Source of the DNA: Hawksworthiomyces lignivorus | Lineage: Eukaryota; Ascomycota; Sordariomycetes; Ophiostomatales; Ophiostomataceae | DNA length: 64,000 bases | NCBI GenBank assembly: GCA_002917075.1 | Contig: NTMA01000119.1 | Coordinates: 90,460 to 154,459, forward strand | Reading direction: 5' to 3' | Made by a program: the position numbers and the translations under genes | Part shown: piece by piece, positions 10,492-21,035 of the stretch | Layout: each line of letters begins with the position of its first letter | Position numbering within the stretch: position 1 is the stretch's first letter | Notes under the pieces: model-generated | Seen by the model: only the letters and a program-made list of their open reading frames with translations | What the model was told of the DNA's origin: nothing | Database searches by the model: none

Positions 10492-12643
10492 GATGATTGT
10501 GTATGGTAGATAGGACAGGGAGATTGACAAGACAACAACACCTCACGAGTACTAATATAAATCAACAACTAGCAGAGCTTCAGCAGCACCCCACAATAAT
10601 AGATCCAAGATCAAAGAGAGAAAGGGAACAGAGGTTAGGAAGCAAAGAAAAGGGAGAGAAGAGGAGGGAGGATAGCAGCTTCCGACAGAGAACGAAGTCC
10701 CACTTGCGTCTTCTTATAGCGGCCCAAGTGAGATAGGCAAGGAATAGAGCAGGAGGCAAAAGAAAAGCCAAAGACACTATAATTTCTCCAGAAAAGCTCT
10801 TTAACCTGAGGGCAAGCCAAGACAGCTGTCTCCCACCTTGCACCGGCGGCCAATGATCACACCTGCACAAGGGGAATTGGTGGGCGCCGTCTTATGCCAA
10901 GGTGCCTCTCGTCAGTTTTCTTTATTATCAAACTTATTATCGAACTTATTATCTATCTAAGCACTCCTCTTCTCAACTAGCTCCCACTTGGCAGTTCATA
11001 TTTACTATGCTAGCTCCTAGTCTCACGAACAGCTCCCTGCATGTCGTTTGATTGTTCAAGCAGCTCATGTGCCTCGTTTCTTGATCGTTTTTTATTCCTT
11101 TTTACTTTTTGCGGTATGCGAATATAAAGTGGTCCGGTAAAGGACCACCAGCCAAGAGTGTAAAAGGGGGTAAAAGGGACTTGGGCAGAACGGGTAAGTA
11201 GCTCTCCCATTCAGCATTTCTCCATGTATAACTTTTGTTTCTACTTTAATTCTTCCCCCGCATTTTCCCTCCCCTTTTAGCAGCCTGTTCTGGAACGCCG
11301 CCTCGAGGGCGGTGGTTTCGGGGTTTTTTTTGCTAGTGTCTTATTTATTCTATTTAATCTCATATTGGCACAACGTGTCGGCCGATATTGGTCTAGCTGA
11401 GAAGCGAGCCAATCTCCAAATAGATCCTGGTGCAAAGGTTAAACAAGGAGTACCAGTTTTAATAAACTCTGCAAGCTTTGGCGGTGGAAGAGCCAGGACC
11501 GCGATAGCTCGACGCAAGCCAATGGAGGTTGTTGACCTCGGGCCTGGACCGAGAGCTGCGTCTCTAACGCTGCAGCTTGCAGCTTGCTTTACTAATAAAA
11601 CGTGTGCTTGTTCATAAAGAAGGATAAGCAAATTTATTTCTTGCAGTTGAGTTTAGAAAGAGTCTCTTTGCGAACAGTATGTTTCGAATTTCTAATCTTT
11701 AGAAATAAATATGCTTGCGGACGTGGCATGTGTTTTTCAAGAACCTGTTCGTCGTGTCTTCGGACTCACAATGAAGCCAGAGACGACAAGTTATATGCAG
11801 GATAAACGAACATAAAGAAGCCCTACATACGCACGGTATGAAACGCGGGGAAGAGACAGAGCCCCGTCTTGCTTGGCTTTGTTGCTCTCTCGAGGCTGGG
11901 AAGTTGAAAGTGTGTTACCCGAAAGCATCTCCTCATGTTTACATTTCAACTATCTATTTCATCTGCTGGTTGTGGCGTCTGAGGATAAGCTGACGAGGGG
12001 AAATGAAATGGCCCCCTGATGCGAACACGAAATTAAAGACAAGATAAAGAGGCGAGGGCTATCGACGACGACGGCCATCGGCAGATATTAGGCATGGTTC
12101 TCGGTTTGTTCTAAAGCTCTTCTTTTCATCTTTCTTTGCATTGGAGCGCCTGCAGCTGGTAACTGCATCATTTCCTGGATTTTCTCAAGTTCTGCACCCA
12201 ATTGTCTTCGCCCCTTCCAAACGAAAGTCGTGCAATACTGTTTAACGTTGTTTAAAAGGGTAAAGGCGAGTTTAACAAAACATAGCTAGAACGCTCCGGA
12301 CTTTGCCCATATCCTCCCACCCCTTAACCCCATTTACCCGGCAATTTGGAAGCCGCAGCGTGGATCGACTGCATTTGCCGTCTTCGAAGAACGGCTCTTG
12401 GTTTTGCTACTGAGACTAACTAATCTTCGGTGCACAATACAGGTTGCGATTTTGCCTTTAGGAGACACAGAGGAATGGGGATCCGGAGCAAATTTACGAA
12501 AAGGAGGTCAGATTCGGCAGTGGCGCCTGTCGCTTCGACTTGTCGAGAAAAAAGAAAACCATCCCACATTATTGCAGTGTGATATTGCATCGCTTCATTT
12601 GCTATTGGCGGAGATTTGGGGAAGATGAAGCAGGGACACACGT
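10492..12643. other. 2.2 kb intergenic region
   Basis: This covers the upstream side of the peptidase G1-like gene, with an A/T-rich TATA-like stretch about 60 bp before its ATG, and the 3' flank of the aminopeptidase gene. No coding exon is supported. Confidence 0.5.
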
Positions 12644-14527
12644 CTAGTTTGAACCGCTGATAATCTTCTCCAGCTCTTCTGGGTCTTTGACTGCTGTCGT
12701 GAGATTCTCGCTGCCGGTAGCCGTAATCACTATATTGTCCTCGATTCTGTATACATTAGAATCAACAAAAATCAGACAACAGCAAGAGAGCGCACTGTAG
12801 GGGACTTACCGGACTCCGCCGACATCCCAGTACTTGTCGAGCACAGCCTCGTCGATGTACTTTGAGTGCGCAGGGTCCTTCAAGTACGGGCGGATGATGA
12901 ACTCGCAGAAGTAGACCTAGACGGAGAGGCGTTAGAAAACTGAAAGCCATATTTTCCGCATGCAAGTTAACCTACGCCTGGCTCGACAGTGATCACGCTT
13001 CCAGCAGGGAGCTTGCCGCGGACACGCAGGTAGCGGAAGAGGGGGTCTGTGTCGTTGTAGTTGGCGTGGCCGCCGGTGTCGTGGGTGTCCATGCCGAGGT
13101 AGTGGCCGAGCCCGTGGGGGAAAAAGGCGACGCTGGTGCGGCTGCTCAGGATGGCGTCTTTGTCGCCCTTGAGGATGCCCAGCTTCAGCAAGCCATCGAT
13201 GGCCACGCGGTGGGCGTGCAGGTGGACGTCATCCCAGACGACGCCCTCCTTGAGCATGGCAATGCACTCGAGCTGCATCTGCAGGACGATGTCGTAGATG
13301 GCACGGGACTCGGGAGAGAAGCGGCCGGAGATGGGGAATGTGCGGGTCTAGGGAGAATCAGCAGACGCGAAGACTGAGGAGTGGCAGGAGAAGATGGAGA
13401 GAGGCAATGCCCCCCCCCGGGGGGCGGGGGGCGGGCGGGGGGGGGGGAGGGCCGCTCACAATATCCGCAGCGTAGCAGTTGTGCTCGGCGGCGGCGTCCA
13501 CCAGCAGATTCAGCTTGCCAGCCAGCGGCTGGTTGTTCTTGACATAGTGCAGGGTGGCGGCGGCGCGGCCGCTCGCAAAGATGCCGTGGTAGGCCTGGTT
13601 GCGCAGGCCGGCCGAGACGCAGTGGCCGAGGAAGACGCCGTCGAGCTCCTGCTCACTGGCCGCGTTGCGCACGCGCTCCAGCACGGCCCGGTGGGCGGCG
13701 CTGGAGACGTCGTTGGCGAGGGCCAGGAGGGCCAGCTCGTACTCGGACTTGACGACGCGGCACTCGTCGATGGCCTCCTTCAAGAGGGTGACGTTGGTCT
13801 CGTCAAACTCGAGGAAGGTGATCTCGTCGTCGACCTGGCCGGCCATGGCAAAGACGACGGACTTGCCCTTCTGCTCCGACGTCGTGGCGCCGATCCGCGC
13901 CAGGAACGGGTTCACCTCCGCCACGTACTTGACCTCGTCCACGTCCCACTGCTGCAGGGCCTCGTCTGCCGTGACCGGCAGCCCCGACCAGATCACCGAC
14001 TCGGGGTCGATGGGCGGGATAAACAGGGTGGACTTGTCCGCGGCCACATCATAGATGAAGTAGGAGTCGGATAGGTCTGAGCCCGTCAGGTAGTAGAAAG
14101 GCCGGCGCTGGCGGAACGGCTCCGGCTCGTCATTGTCTTCGAGCAGCTTAGTGTGGCGGCTCTCAAGGTAGATGACAGCCCGGTGTGGGGCGCCGTCGCC
14201 GTTGTCCGGGAATTTGGAACGGATGTAGTCGGCGACCCGTCTGGCATTGGCCTTGGCGGGATATTTGCCTTTGAGGATCTTGTCGTACGGAGCCATTCTG
14301 GCTGAAGGTGAGGGTAGTGTCGAGGGGGGTTTCGATGAAGAGATGGAGCTCAGTCGGCGACTGGTCGTATAAATCGATCTCTGTTGTGATGCGGAAAAGC
14401 TTCTTGGCAACAGAATTGTACCTCTTGCACAGCAGGTGAAAATTTGCGCTTGAGTATTCTTCTTCTGGATAGGAATTGATTGGAAAAATGCCAATCTTGC
14501 ACGTCCCAGACCGGAGACGAGCCGCAT
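12644..14527 (-). CDS. pepP: Xaa-Pro aminopeptidase (peptidase M24B, PEPP type)
   Basis: Four exons: 13460-14527, 12976-13347, 12810-12916, 12644-12746 (introns 112, 59 and 63 bp). From ATG 14296 the product is 472 residues, the usual length of fungal PEPP, starting [20 protein letters not shown]. Residues up to ~190 form the N-terminal aminopeptidase P domain (FYYLTGSDL), followed by the pita-bread fold. Two-metal ligands are visible: [16 protein letters not shown] (Asp and Asp), [12 protein letters not shown] (His), TVEPG (Glu) and RIEDN (Glu). It removes N-terminal residues preceding proline. An in-frame upstream ATG at 14527 adds 77 residues rich in Arg, Ser and Ala with no acid residues ([20 protein letters not shown]), looking like a mitochondrial presequence. 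ATG 14527 has weak context (C at -3) and ATG 14296 strong context (A at -3, G at +4), so both forms may be made. Confidence 0.93.
13411..13450 (+). repeat. C10/G-run tract inside aminopeptidase intron 1
   Basis: A run of about ten C is followed immediately by G runs of six or more separated by single C, all within the 112-bp first intron of the minus-strand aminopeptidase gene. The plus strand has G-quadruplex potential and the C-to-G switch can form a hairpin. Confidence 0.85.
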
Positions 14528-15318
14528 GAGACGCCGAAGAGACGGGATTGGAGGGGCAAATTAGTTTCAAGCTGCAGCTTCGGCTTGTATGTTATAGAGT
14601 CCGGTAACAAAAGAGGCCGAGAACACTAGATACACAACAAGCGCTTGCCAATTATCATGAAATTTCCGTGGCCGAGACAAACCGAGGCGTAGCGGACCGA
14701 AAAAAGAGAGTGGGGATCGCAGGATGGCTTTTTGTATCGGGGAAGAAGACGTTCAAGACGTTTATACACGGCTCACATTACATGGAATTACGTGACGAAA
14801 GTCGCATCCAGTGGAGTTGGTGGGGCGGGGCAGAGGACGGCAGATAAGCGATAAGGAAATAGCAATTAAGCACCTGCCAGAAGGAGTGCCATATCGCCCA
14901 TATTCCCCTCTTATGGTGACATGGGTCTTTTCACTGCAGCCATCAGCCATTTATCGTGGGTATGTAGTTTAGCAACACAAGCCCTCAATAGAGTGCAGAC
15001 ATCGATTTAATTATTCATAATCTGGGCGTTTTCCGCCTTTTGAATTTTGTGGCTCATAAAAAAAAAATAGGATAGGCTCGTAAACGTAAAAATATCATGA
15101 CCGAAATGCACGAGGAAGCTAGAGAAGGCATTGCAACTCCCAAGATGCTGATGATCTATCCAAAGGCAAGAGGTACTCGATAGAACCCAAACGTCTCTCC
15201 TGGAGTACCAGCTGTCTTATATACCAAGGGTATAGGTCCAATTCGGACTTGCATGATGCGAATAAAATTGGTATGGTCTCATCCACCGTTCTTCTTTTTC
15301 TTCTTTCGCTTGCTGTCA
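14528..15318. other. intergenic, aminopeptidase promoter side
   Basis: About 0.8 kb between the aminopeptidase start and the cyclin stop; both genes are on the minus strand. I see no further gene. Confidence 0.5.
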
Positions 15319-16563
15319 TTAGCTTTGCATCCCTACCCCCCTTTCGCCTCCTCTTTGCCGCCTTGACACCTTGAGAGAATCCATCGAAGCCATCACGGCC
15401 GCAGTACCGTCGACGTCGAGCGAGCCCACGGCCCGCCCGCTCTTCATCAGCATCCAGTGCCGCCGCATCTCCTCCACGCTCACCGACAGCTCGAACCCGG
15501 CCAGAAAACAGAAATTGATCTCCAGCCGCGCCAGCTCTGCTTCGGACACGCCGCCCACGAGCGCCATCTTTGCGTGCGCATAGCTGAGGTCCTCAAGCGC
15601 CTTCATAGCAACGCGGAGGCCGGCCAGCACCAGACGGTGGGCGTTGCGGCGTGTCACGGCGATGGCTTTTTCGGCTACGGCCAGCCGGTAGATGTACAGG
15701 CTGGTAGCGAGGTAGACGCCTGTGCTCATCGGACAGTAGCGGTGCAGTCGCCGCAGGTACTCGGAGATGCTGACGGCTGGCGCCTTCTTACAGTAGAACT
15801 TGCGTGTGATGGCGGAGTGCTGCACATTCAGCGGCTGCGAGTTGGCACCGATAATAATGTAGGGCTCGGTAGGTGGCACGATAAGGACAGGCGCAGCGCC
15901 TGCTGTCGCGCCTGTTGGCGACTGTGGGCCGGATCCTGGTACATAGCCGGGCGACGCTGCTCGTAGACGAACGCCGTCAATTTCCATCGTCATCGGTTTA
16001 GCGAGCGGTGGTGTTGGCGGCATCCTTGGCCGCGACGGCGTGGACGGAGGTTGTGTGGTTTCTGTGTCGTTTACGTCGCGTGGCGGAGTACTTCGGTCGT
16101 CCGCGCCATTCACCGGGTTATGCTCTGCATTTTGTTGTTGCTCATGCTCCTTGCGGCGGCGCGCATCCGCAGCTTCGGCCTTCTCCCGCAATCGTGCGAG
16201 GCTGTTTGCACTGAGCGTCCGCACAATCACCTCCTTCTCAGCCTGCATTCCTCGCATATTAGTCGGCAGTTCGGCGCCTGGAGGTGGCGGTGTCGGCGGA
16301 ATGTCGCCCGTGATGCGGACGAGGGCTTCTACACCAGCACCCAGCAGCTGCAGCGCAGCTAGCGGCGTCACATCGAAGATATCGTCGGTCAGGGCCGCCA
16401 AGCGTGGAGATGTTGTATCTCTCGAGTCGAATGAGGATGACGATGATGAGGCTGCTGCTCCTGCGGAGGAGAGTAGCCTCGGATCAGACGAGGGCACGGG
16501 CGGTGGTGGGGGGGAGTCTGGTAACGAACCAGACCCTTGCATTTGTTGGTCGGATTCGGCCAT
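15319..16563 (-). CDS. preg: Pho80/PREG-type cyclin, phosphate-starvation regulator
   Basis: Single exon, 414 residues from ATG 16563 (MAESDQQMQGSGSLP). After a Ser/Pro-rich N-terminus comes DVTPLAALQLLGAGVEALVR and TGDIPPTPP, typical of the filamentous-fungal PREG group, then an acidic/Ser-rich linker. The Pho80-like cyclin box spans about 245-385: FYCKKAPAVSISEYLRRLHR, SLYIYRL, NAHRLVLAGLRVAMK, and ELARLEINFCFLAGFELSV. In Neurospora PREG and its kinase PGOV hold the bHLH activator NUC-1 in the cytoplasm when phosphate is sufficient; in yeast Pho80-Pho85 does the same to Pho4. The role here is by homology. A CACGTG word, the Pho4/NUC-1 core site, lies at 17081-17086, about 0.5 kb upstream, which would allow feedback. 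A GTG 33 bp upstream is in frame but ATG 16563 is preferred. Confidence 0.88.
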   Translation of the reverse strand: MAESDQQMQGSGSLPDSPPPPPVPSSDPRLLSSAGAAASSSSSSFDSRDTTSPRLAALTDDIFDVTPLAALQLLGAGVEALVRITGDIPPTPPPPGAELPTNMRGMQAEKEVIVRTLSANSLARLREKAEAADARRRKEHEQQQNAEHNPVNGADDRSTPPRDVNDTETTQPPSTPSRPRMPPTPPLAKPMTMEIDGVRLRAASPGYVPGSGPQSPTGATAGAAPVLIVPPTEPYIIIGANSQPLNVQHSAITRKFYCKKAPAVSISEYLRRLHRYCPMSTGVYLATSLYIYRLAVAEKAIAVTRRNAHRLVLAGLRVAMKALEDLSYAHAKMALVGGVSEAELARLEINFCFLAGFELSVSVEEMRRHWMLMKSGRAVGSLDVDGTAAVMASMDSLKVSRRQRGGERGVGMQS

Positions 16564-16654
16564 GGTATGACTTTTGCCAGGGGAAATGTCTGCCACGAAC
16601 CAGGCTTTGCTTGCTGCAAAGTCGCAAAATCAGAGAGAGTGTGTATTGTGTATC

Positions 16655-16708
16655 GTTGTCGTCACCTTTATGGTCGTCGTCACCTTTGTGGTCGTCGTAT
16701 GGTCGTGG
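16655..16708 (+). repeat. three imperfect 18-bp tandem repeats
   Basis: Units at 16655-16672, 16673-16690 and 16691-16708 share the form GTCGTCGTCACCTTTRTG; the third is diverged after GTCGTCGTA. It lies 90-145 bp upstream of the cyclin ATG, so in the promoter or 5' UTR. Confidence 0.85.
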
Positions 16709-17080
16709 TACGTGCGTGAATTATACAGAAATATGCAGATCCGGAACAAAGCATGCAGTGGCAGGTATGTGAGGATATGTTCAATTCCGCGCGCCGGCGC
16801 GCTCTATAACGGAAGGAATGCACTGTCAAAACGTTGAAAAATCCAAAATATTATGCCAAAGGTCTCAGGCGGCGCCGGAGAGTCCTTGCTGTCGAAACGG
16901 GGGTATATTCGTCAATATAAGTCGCCGGCAGTCATCGTCTCATTATTTCGCTTTCCCGCCCGTCTTTCCGATACCCTGTTTCGTCTTGTTTTGTCCCTCG
17001 GTTGATTGGCGCCTGCGTGTCGGCGGACAAGGGTGAGAAAGACCGAAGACGCAAGATAAAAAAAGAGCGGAATCTGTTGG

Positions 17081-17086
17081 CACGTG
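17081..17086. promoter_or_regulatory. CACGTG box upstream of the Pho80/PREG cyclin
   Basis: Palindromic E-box, the core recognised by Pho4/NUC-1 and by other bHLH factors such as Cbf1. Its position about 520 bp upstream of the cyclin ATG is suggestive only, since single CACGTG words occur elsewhere in the window (for example near 2560, 41108, 44372 and 46243). Confidence 0.3.
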
Positions 17087-17891
17087 CGTAGTCTATTGCG
17101 TAACAGGTCGACAGAGAAATCTGGCGAGTGCGAGAATCCGTTTCCAATATAAGACTTTGTTATTCAAGTAGCTGCTGCACGAGATGAAGCTGAAGTGAGG
17201 AAGATACAAGACGAGAAAAAAGAAAGGAAGGTGAGAGACAAGTAACAAAACAAGAAAAGGAGATGACAGAAGGCCGAAATGCGAAGACGGCTGGCCAAGA
17301 AGCGGACTGGTGGACTAAGAAAGTCGTAGACTCGTTGTAGGATTAAAATAATTTCGATGGGAATTCCCTTTTCGTCATCCACGCCAGCTAGCAGCCACGC
17401 CAGGAGAACAAGTGCCTAACCGAAAAGCGGGAGGCGTGGAAGCTGGTACAAGCGGCGATATGTGCTCTACGCTTGTCTGGCGAGTATCTTGCGGTTCGCT
17501 TCTCTCTGAGGGTGCCTCTGCGGGGCGAAAACCCGAACTAGGGCCCAGGCCAACCTCGGACGGTGCTTATTTTAAGCGTAGGCTGTTCGTTTTCTAGTGC
17601 TGTAAAAACTATCTGCGGCGGGTGACAGGTTGCGGTGTGGATGGAGTATTACCGTGTAATATGCAGCGAGACAAAAGAAGGGTCGGCGGGAACACGGCTA
17701 GACAAAGGAGACAGTAAGACAGGGGAGAATAAAGAAATAGGCGGGCGGCAAGAACAGCGATCAATGAAAAAGAAAAAAGGGCTAGCCGATATTAATCATT
17801 TCGTCTTCTCTGCACTAAAAAGAGAAAGGGGCAAAAAGATACCAAAAGAAGGAAATGAGAGGAAACAAATGATCAGCAGAGCGCTCTGCTG

Positions 17892-18345
17892 CTAGATCTC
17901 TTCGATGGTGTCGTCGAATACGAGCAAAACAGGAGACGTGACCTGCGGATTAAGAGGAAAAGGTCTAGACCCGCAAGAAACTGAACAGGAAGATAGACAC
18001 AAAAAAGGAAAAAAAAAAAGACGACGCAAAACATGCGGACCGCTGCATATATATCTTTCACAACCTGCGCAGGGCAACTTACGACCCGTCCAACTAGCTG
18101 CTCGCCGCCTTCCACCTTCTCTTTCTTTATTTATCTTGTCGCTGTCCGGATTGTGCATTGCATCCTCCGACATTTGGACTGCACACACGTCGTACTAGGG
18201 GCGTACTTTCTCTGTAAATGAATGCACGTCTCCACCGCTGCGTTCTGCTTCAACGACGGCGGCATATCGCCCGACTGGTGGGTCTTCAGAGGGTCTGTCT
18301 AGGTCTGGCAAACAGAGCCCAAAAGGTTCTCTACGAAAGGGGACC
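17892..18345 (-). CDS. possible small spliced gene, function unknown
   Basis: Three minus-strand blocks join in frame through GT-AG introns. About 18207-18345 reads LVPFRREPFGLCLPDL and, further on, GRYAAVVEAERSGGDVHSF up to donor GTACGC. Next, 18083-18115 reads VEGGEQLVGRV up to donor GTAAGT. Last, 17892-17942, after acceptor GCAG, reads VTSPVLLVFDDTIEEI and stops. All junctions are phase 0 and the pieces look protein-like, but I did not find the 5' exon or start codon; the first block is closed upstream by TGA, so an acceptor would be needed near 18345. I do not recognise the family. The acceptor before the middle block (GAAG) is unusual, which lowers confidence. Confidence 0.3.
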
Positions 18346-19176
18346 AGGGTTCGGCGCACTCACTAATGCCCCTACCCGAATCGACGCGGCAGGGGCGACA
18401 ATTGTCAACGGTTTCGATCATCTCGCCTAGTTTGGTGCGTTTCCTGCGTTTCTAATCTGCATATATATCGCGGATTACCTGCACGCCTCTACATCCCGTC
18501 CGGCCTTCATTTGGTCCTTTCTGTTGGTTTCCTTCTTCTGCTTCTTCGGTTACTTTCTTATCTTCTTTTCTTTTGGCTTCACCGCCTCGCCACGCCGCAG
18601 ATTCGTGGCCGGATGTCTTTCATCGCAGACTCTGTTGTCTCCGCAGCAGAAAGGCGAGAGCAATTTCGAGTCTCCAGATCTGCTGCTGCGGTCCCCTCTT
18701 TGAACACAGCATTACTCCATACTTTCCTGTCACGATGTGCTCTCCCGCAGCTTATGCTGCTACTATCTGCCCACCCAGACCAATTACACTGTGCCTCCGG
18801 CTCCCCCACGCTCTGCCGCCCTGGGCTGCAGGCTCTTCGTAGCAGCCTCTCCCGCCTTCTCGTGATACAAATTAAGGCTTATGCACACCCACTCGCCACC
18901 TCTTGTATGCTACTCTGCGAAAGTTTAAACGATTGTCTACTGAATGGCGATCTGCGTGACTGGAAGGACCAATATGAGCAATCGCCTTTTTGGGACCATG
19001 CTTCTTCCTTTGCCTCTATCAGTATATTCCTAAGACGGAGCCTTTAGCCGGCTCAGCCCTCAGAAGAAACAAATCAGAAAAATTCCCGCTAATCCAAGAA
19101 GGGCTGGGGAAAAAAGGTTGCATCGAGTTGCAATACTGCATACGCAGTGGTTTGCGTATACTTGGTCGTGTGTGCA

Positions 19177-19196
19177 CACTCCTGTGCACAGGAGTG
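19177..19196. repeat. 20-bp perfect palindrome
   Basis: CACTCCTGTG is followed at once by its exact reverse complement, with no spacer. The symmetry breaks one base beyond each end. Confidence 0.85.
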
Positions 19197-20005
19197 CTCT
19201 TCCAACTTTGTTCATCGACTTTTTTCAGGGTCCTCCCCTCCGCCCTCCATTCGTGCAGAGGCGTATTCTTTGAACCTTGTATCTCTGTGCGGCGGCACTA
19301 TAATACCTGCCGCGGATTGTGTTCTACCTTCTCTTTCCTTCTATTCTAACTTTCGGCTGGCTTTCCTTCTTGTTGTTAAACATCGACGCAGTTTGTAAGC
19401 TTTAGTTTCCACAATTTGCATGCACATCTCGTAAGACTACTCCGTAGAGAGCAAAACGCCGGGGCCAATTCTTTTTGTCATCTTTGCATGCTGGTACACT
19501 CGCACGACTGTTGGCGGAGACTCTCCGGCTCAATCCCTTAAAAAACCAATGTCCCCCAACTAAGCGCATGCCACGCACTCTAAAATTACGTTGCGAACCA
19601 GGGTGTGGACCCCACAGAGCAACACAGACCCCACGGGGATGCTGGGCGTGCATATTCCCCAACCCGATTTTTAGAACTGTAAGAGCCTTTATTACAAAGG
19701 TCTCCGATTCAGGCATTCCGCACGTTGGAGAGAGCACTGCTTCCACATACCGTAGGACCGGGCACTTGGACGACTTTCTTTACCGCCGGCACTCAAAATA
19801 CTACAGATATTATCTTCCTTAGTTAGAACTGAGGTCATAGTTTGTTAAGCAATTGCTTAGAATTGACTCAGTCGGCTAACGGCTCACCCCTTCCGCCCCT
19901 CCGGCCCCCCCTGTCTTGAATTCCATTCTTCAGAACCAGTCCGAGGAACACGTCGCCGAGCTAAATGCTTCTTTGTTCCATGTCTCCTTGGATAACATGA
20001 TCTCG

Positions 20006-20041
20006 CACGTGCTTAAGATCACGTGCCATTACAATCACGTG
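20006..20041. promoter_or_regulatory. cluster of three CACGTG boxes
   Basis: Identical CACGTG palindromes start at 20006, 20020 and 20036, so centre-to-centre spacing is 14 and 16 bp. They lie about 1.0 kb upstream of the ThDP enzyme ATG (21036) in gene-free DNA. This is the core site for bHLH factors (Pho4/NUC-1, Cbf1 and SREBP-like families). Confidence 0.5.
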
Positions 20042-21035
20042 AATATGTTTAGTATATTACAGTGCTATTAGCACAGATAATACAGTGCTTCAACCTATCT
20101 GCATTCAAGGACGTGCTTTGATATGCCTCCCTGCCTTAACCATGCGGGGAAGGTACAATTTATTGTGTATGCCGTCAATAAGCGAATGCCAATGCTCGAT
20201 GCCGTAACAGATTGACAGGGACTGTTGACTCGTGCATCAGCGAGCATATCTATACTTTCAGTGAGTCGAGGTGAAGTGAGGTGAGCCGCCAAAGGTATGT
20301 AGTTTTGAGCCTCAATTGATATTACGACGCTGTCTGGTATTAGTGATGAGAAGAGCTATCTGTACCTGGCATCGAGAAGTGCCTTGGAAGGAATTCTAAA
20401 ATGCCGTAGATAATCTTATAGTATAGCAAGGGGCATCGCTTCCCCTGTACATCGCCGTCAATTCCCATGCAGAGCTCTAGGCATGCAAGCGCCTTTTCCG
20501 GCATGACCACTTAGACCGATTCTGTGACAAAGAGGTCCATTTATTTACGTATACTTCCTTGACCGGAGGCAGGGCGCGACCTCTACAGCACCGACGCGAG
20601 CTCATGTGAACGCTTTTCTTTTTCGCCATTGCATATCATTTGTCCCTTATCTGCGATTCCTTCTCCTTTAAATAGCCATTGTCCAACGATATCGAAAGAT
20701 TCAACCTCCACTTATACACAATTCCTCATCTCGGTTTCTCTTCCTCCTATCTCTCCCTTTCCCCTCTCCGATCCCCCTGTGCCCAACATTGGTGGGTATA
20801 AACGGGATTGTCCGAGAATAGTCATTAATACAACCTGAGAGCCCTCTTCTCTGCTGCTTGATCATGTTTGCCCAACATCGTGACATCTGAAAAACGCCAA
20901 GAAGAACGATTAAAGAAACCATACCCACGTCTCTTCCAGCTCATATATTTTCCATTTTTGCAATCCCACCCCTAGGTGCATTTTCCCGCCGCGTCCGACA
21001 ATCCGCAAAACAGCTATCTGCTGGTAGGATTGACC

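Larger units (their letters stand above)
16564..17891. other. 1.3 kb intergenic, cyclin promoter side
   Basis: No supported gene. It contains an 18-bp tandem repeat close to the cyclin start and one CACGTG word at 17081-17086. The rest is unremarkable A/G-rich DNA. Confidence 0.5.
18346..21035. other. 2.7 kb intergenic region upstream of the ThDP enzyme
   Basis: No supported gene. It contains a 20-bp perfect palindrome (19177-19196), a TACTCCGTA word (19438-19446) and three CACGTG boxes (20006-20041). A pyrimidine-rich stretch from about 20630 to 20790 probably belongs to the promoter or leader of the ThDP enzyme gene. Confidence 0.5.

Noticed and set aside
13394..14074. 226-codon plus-strand frame
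   Set aside because: Antisense to the aminopeptidase exon 1 and starting in its intron.
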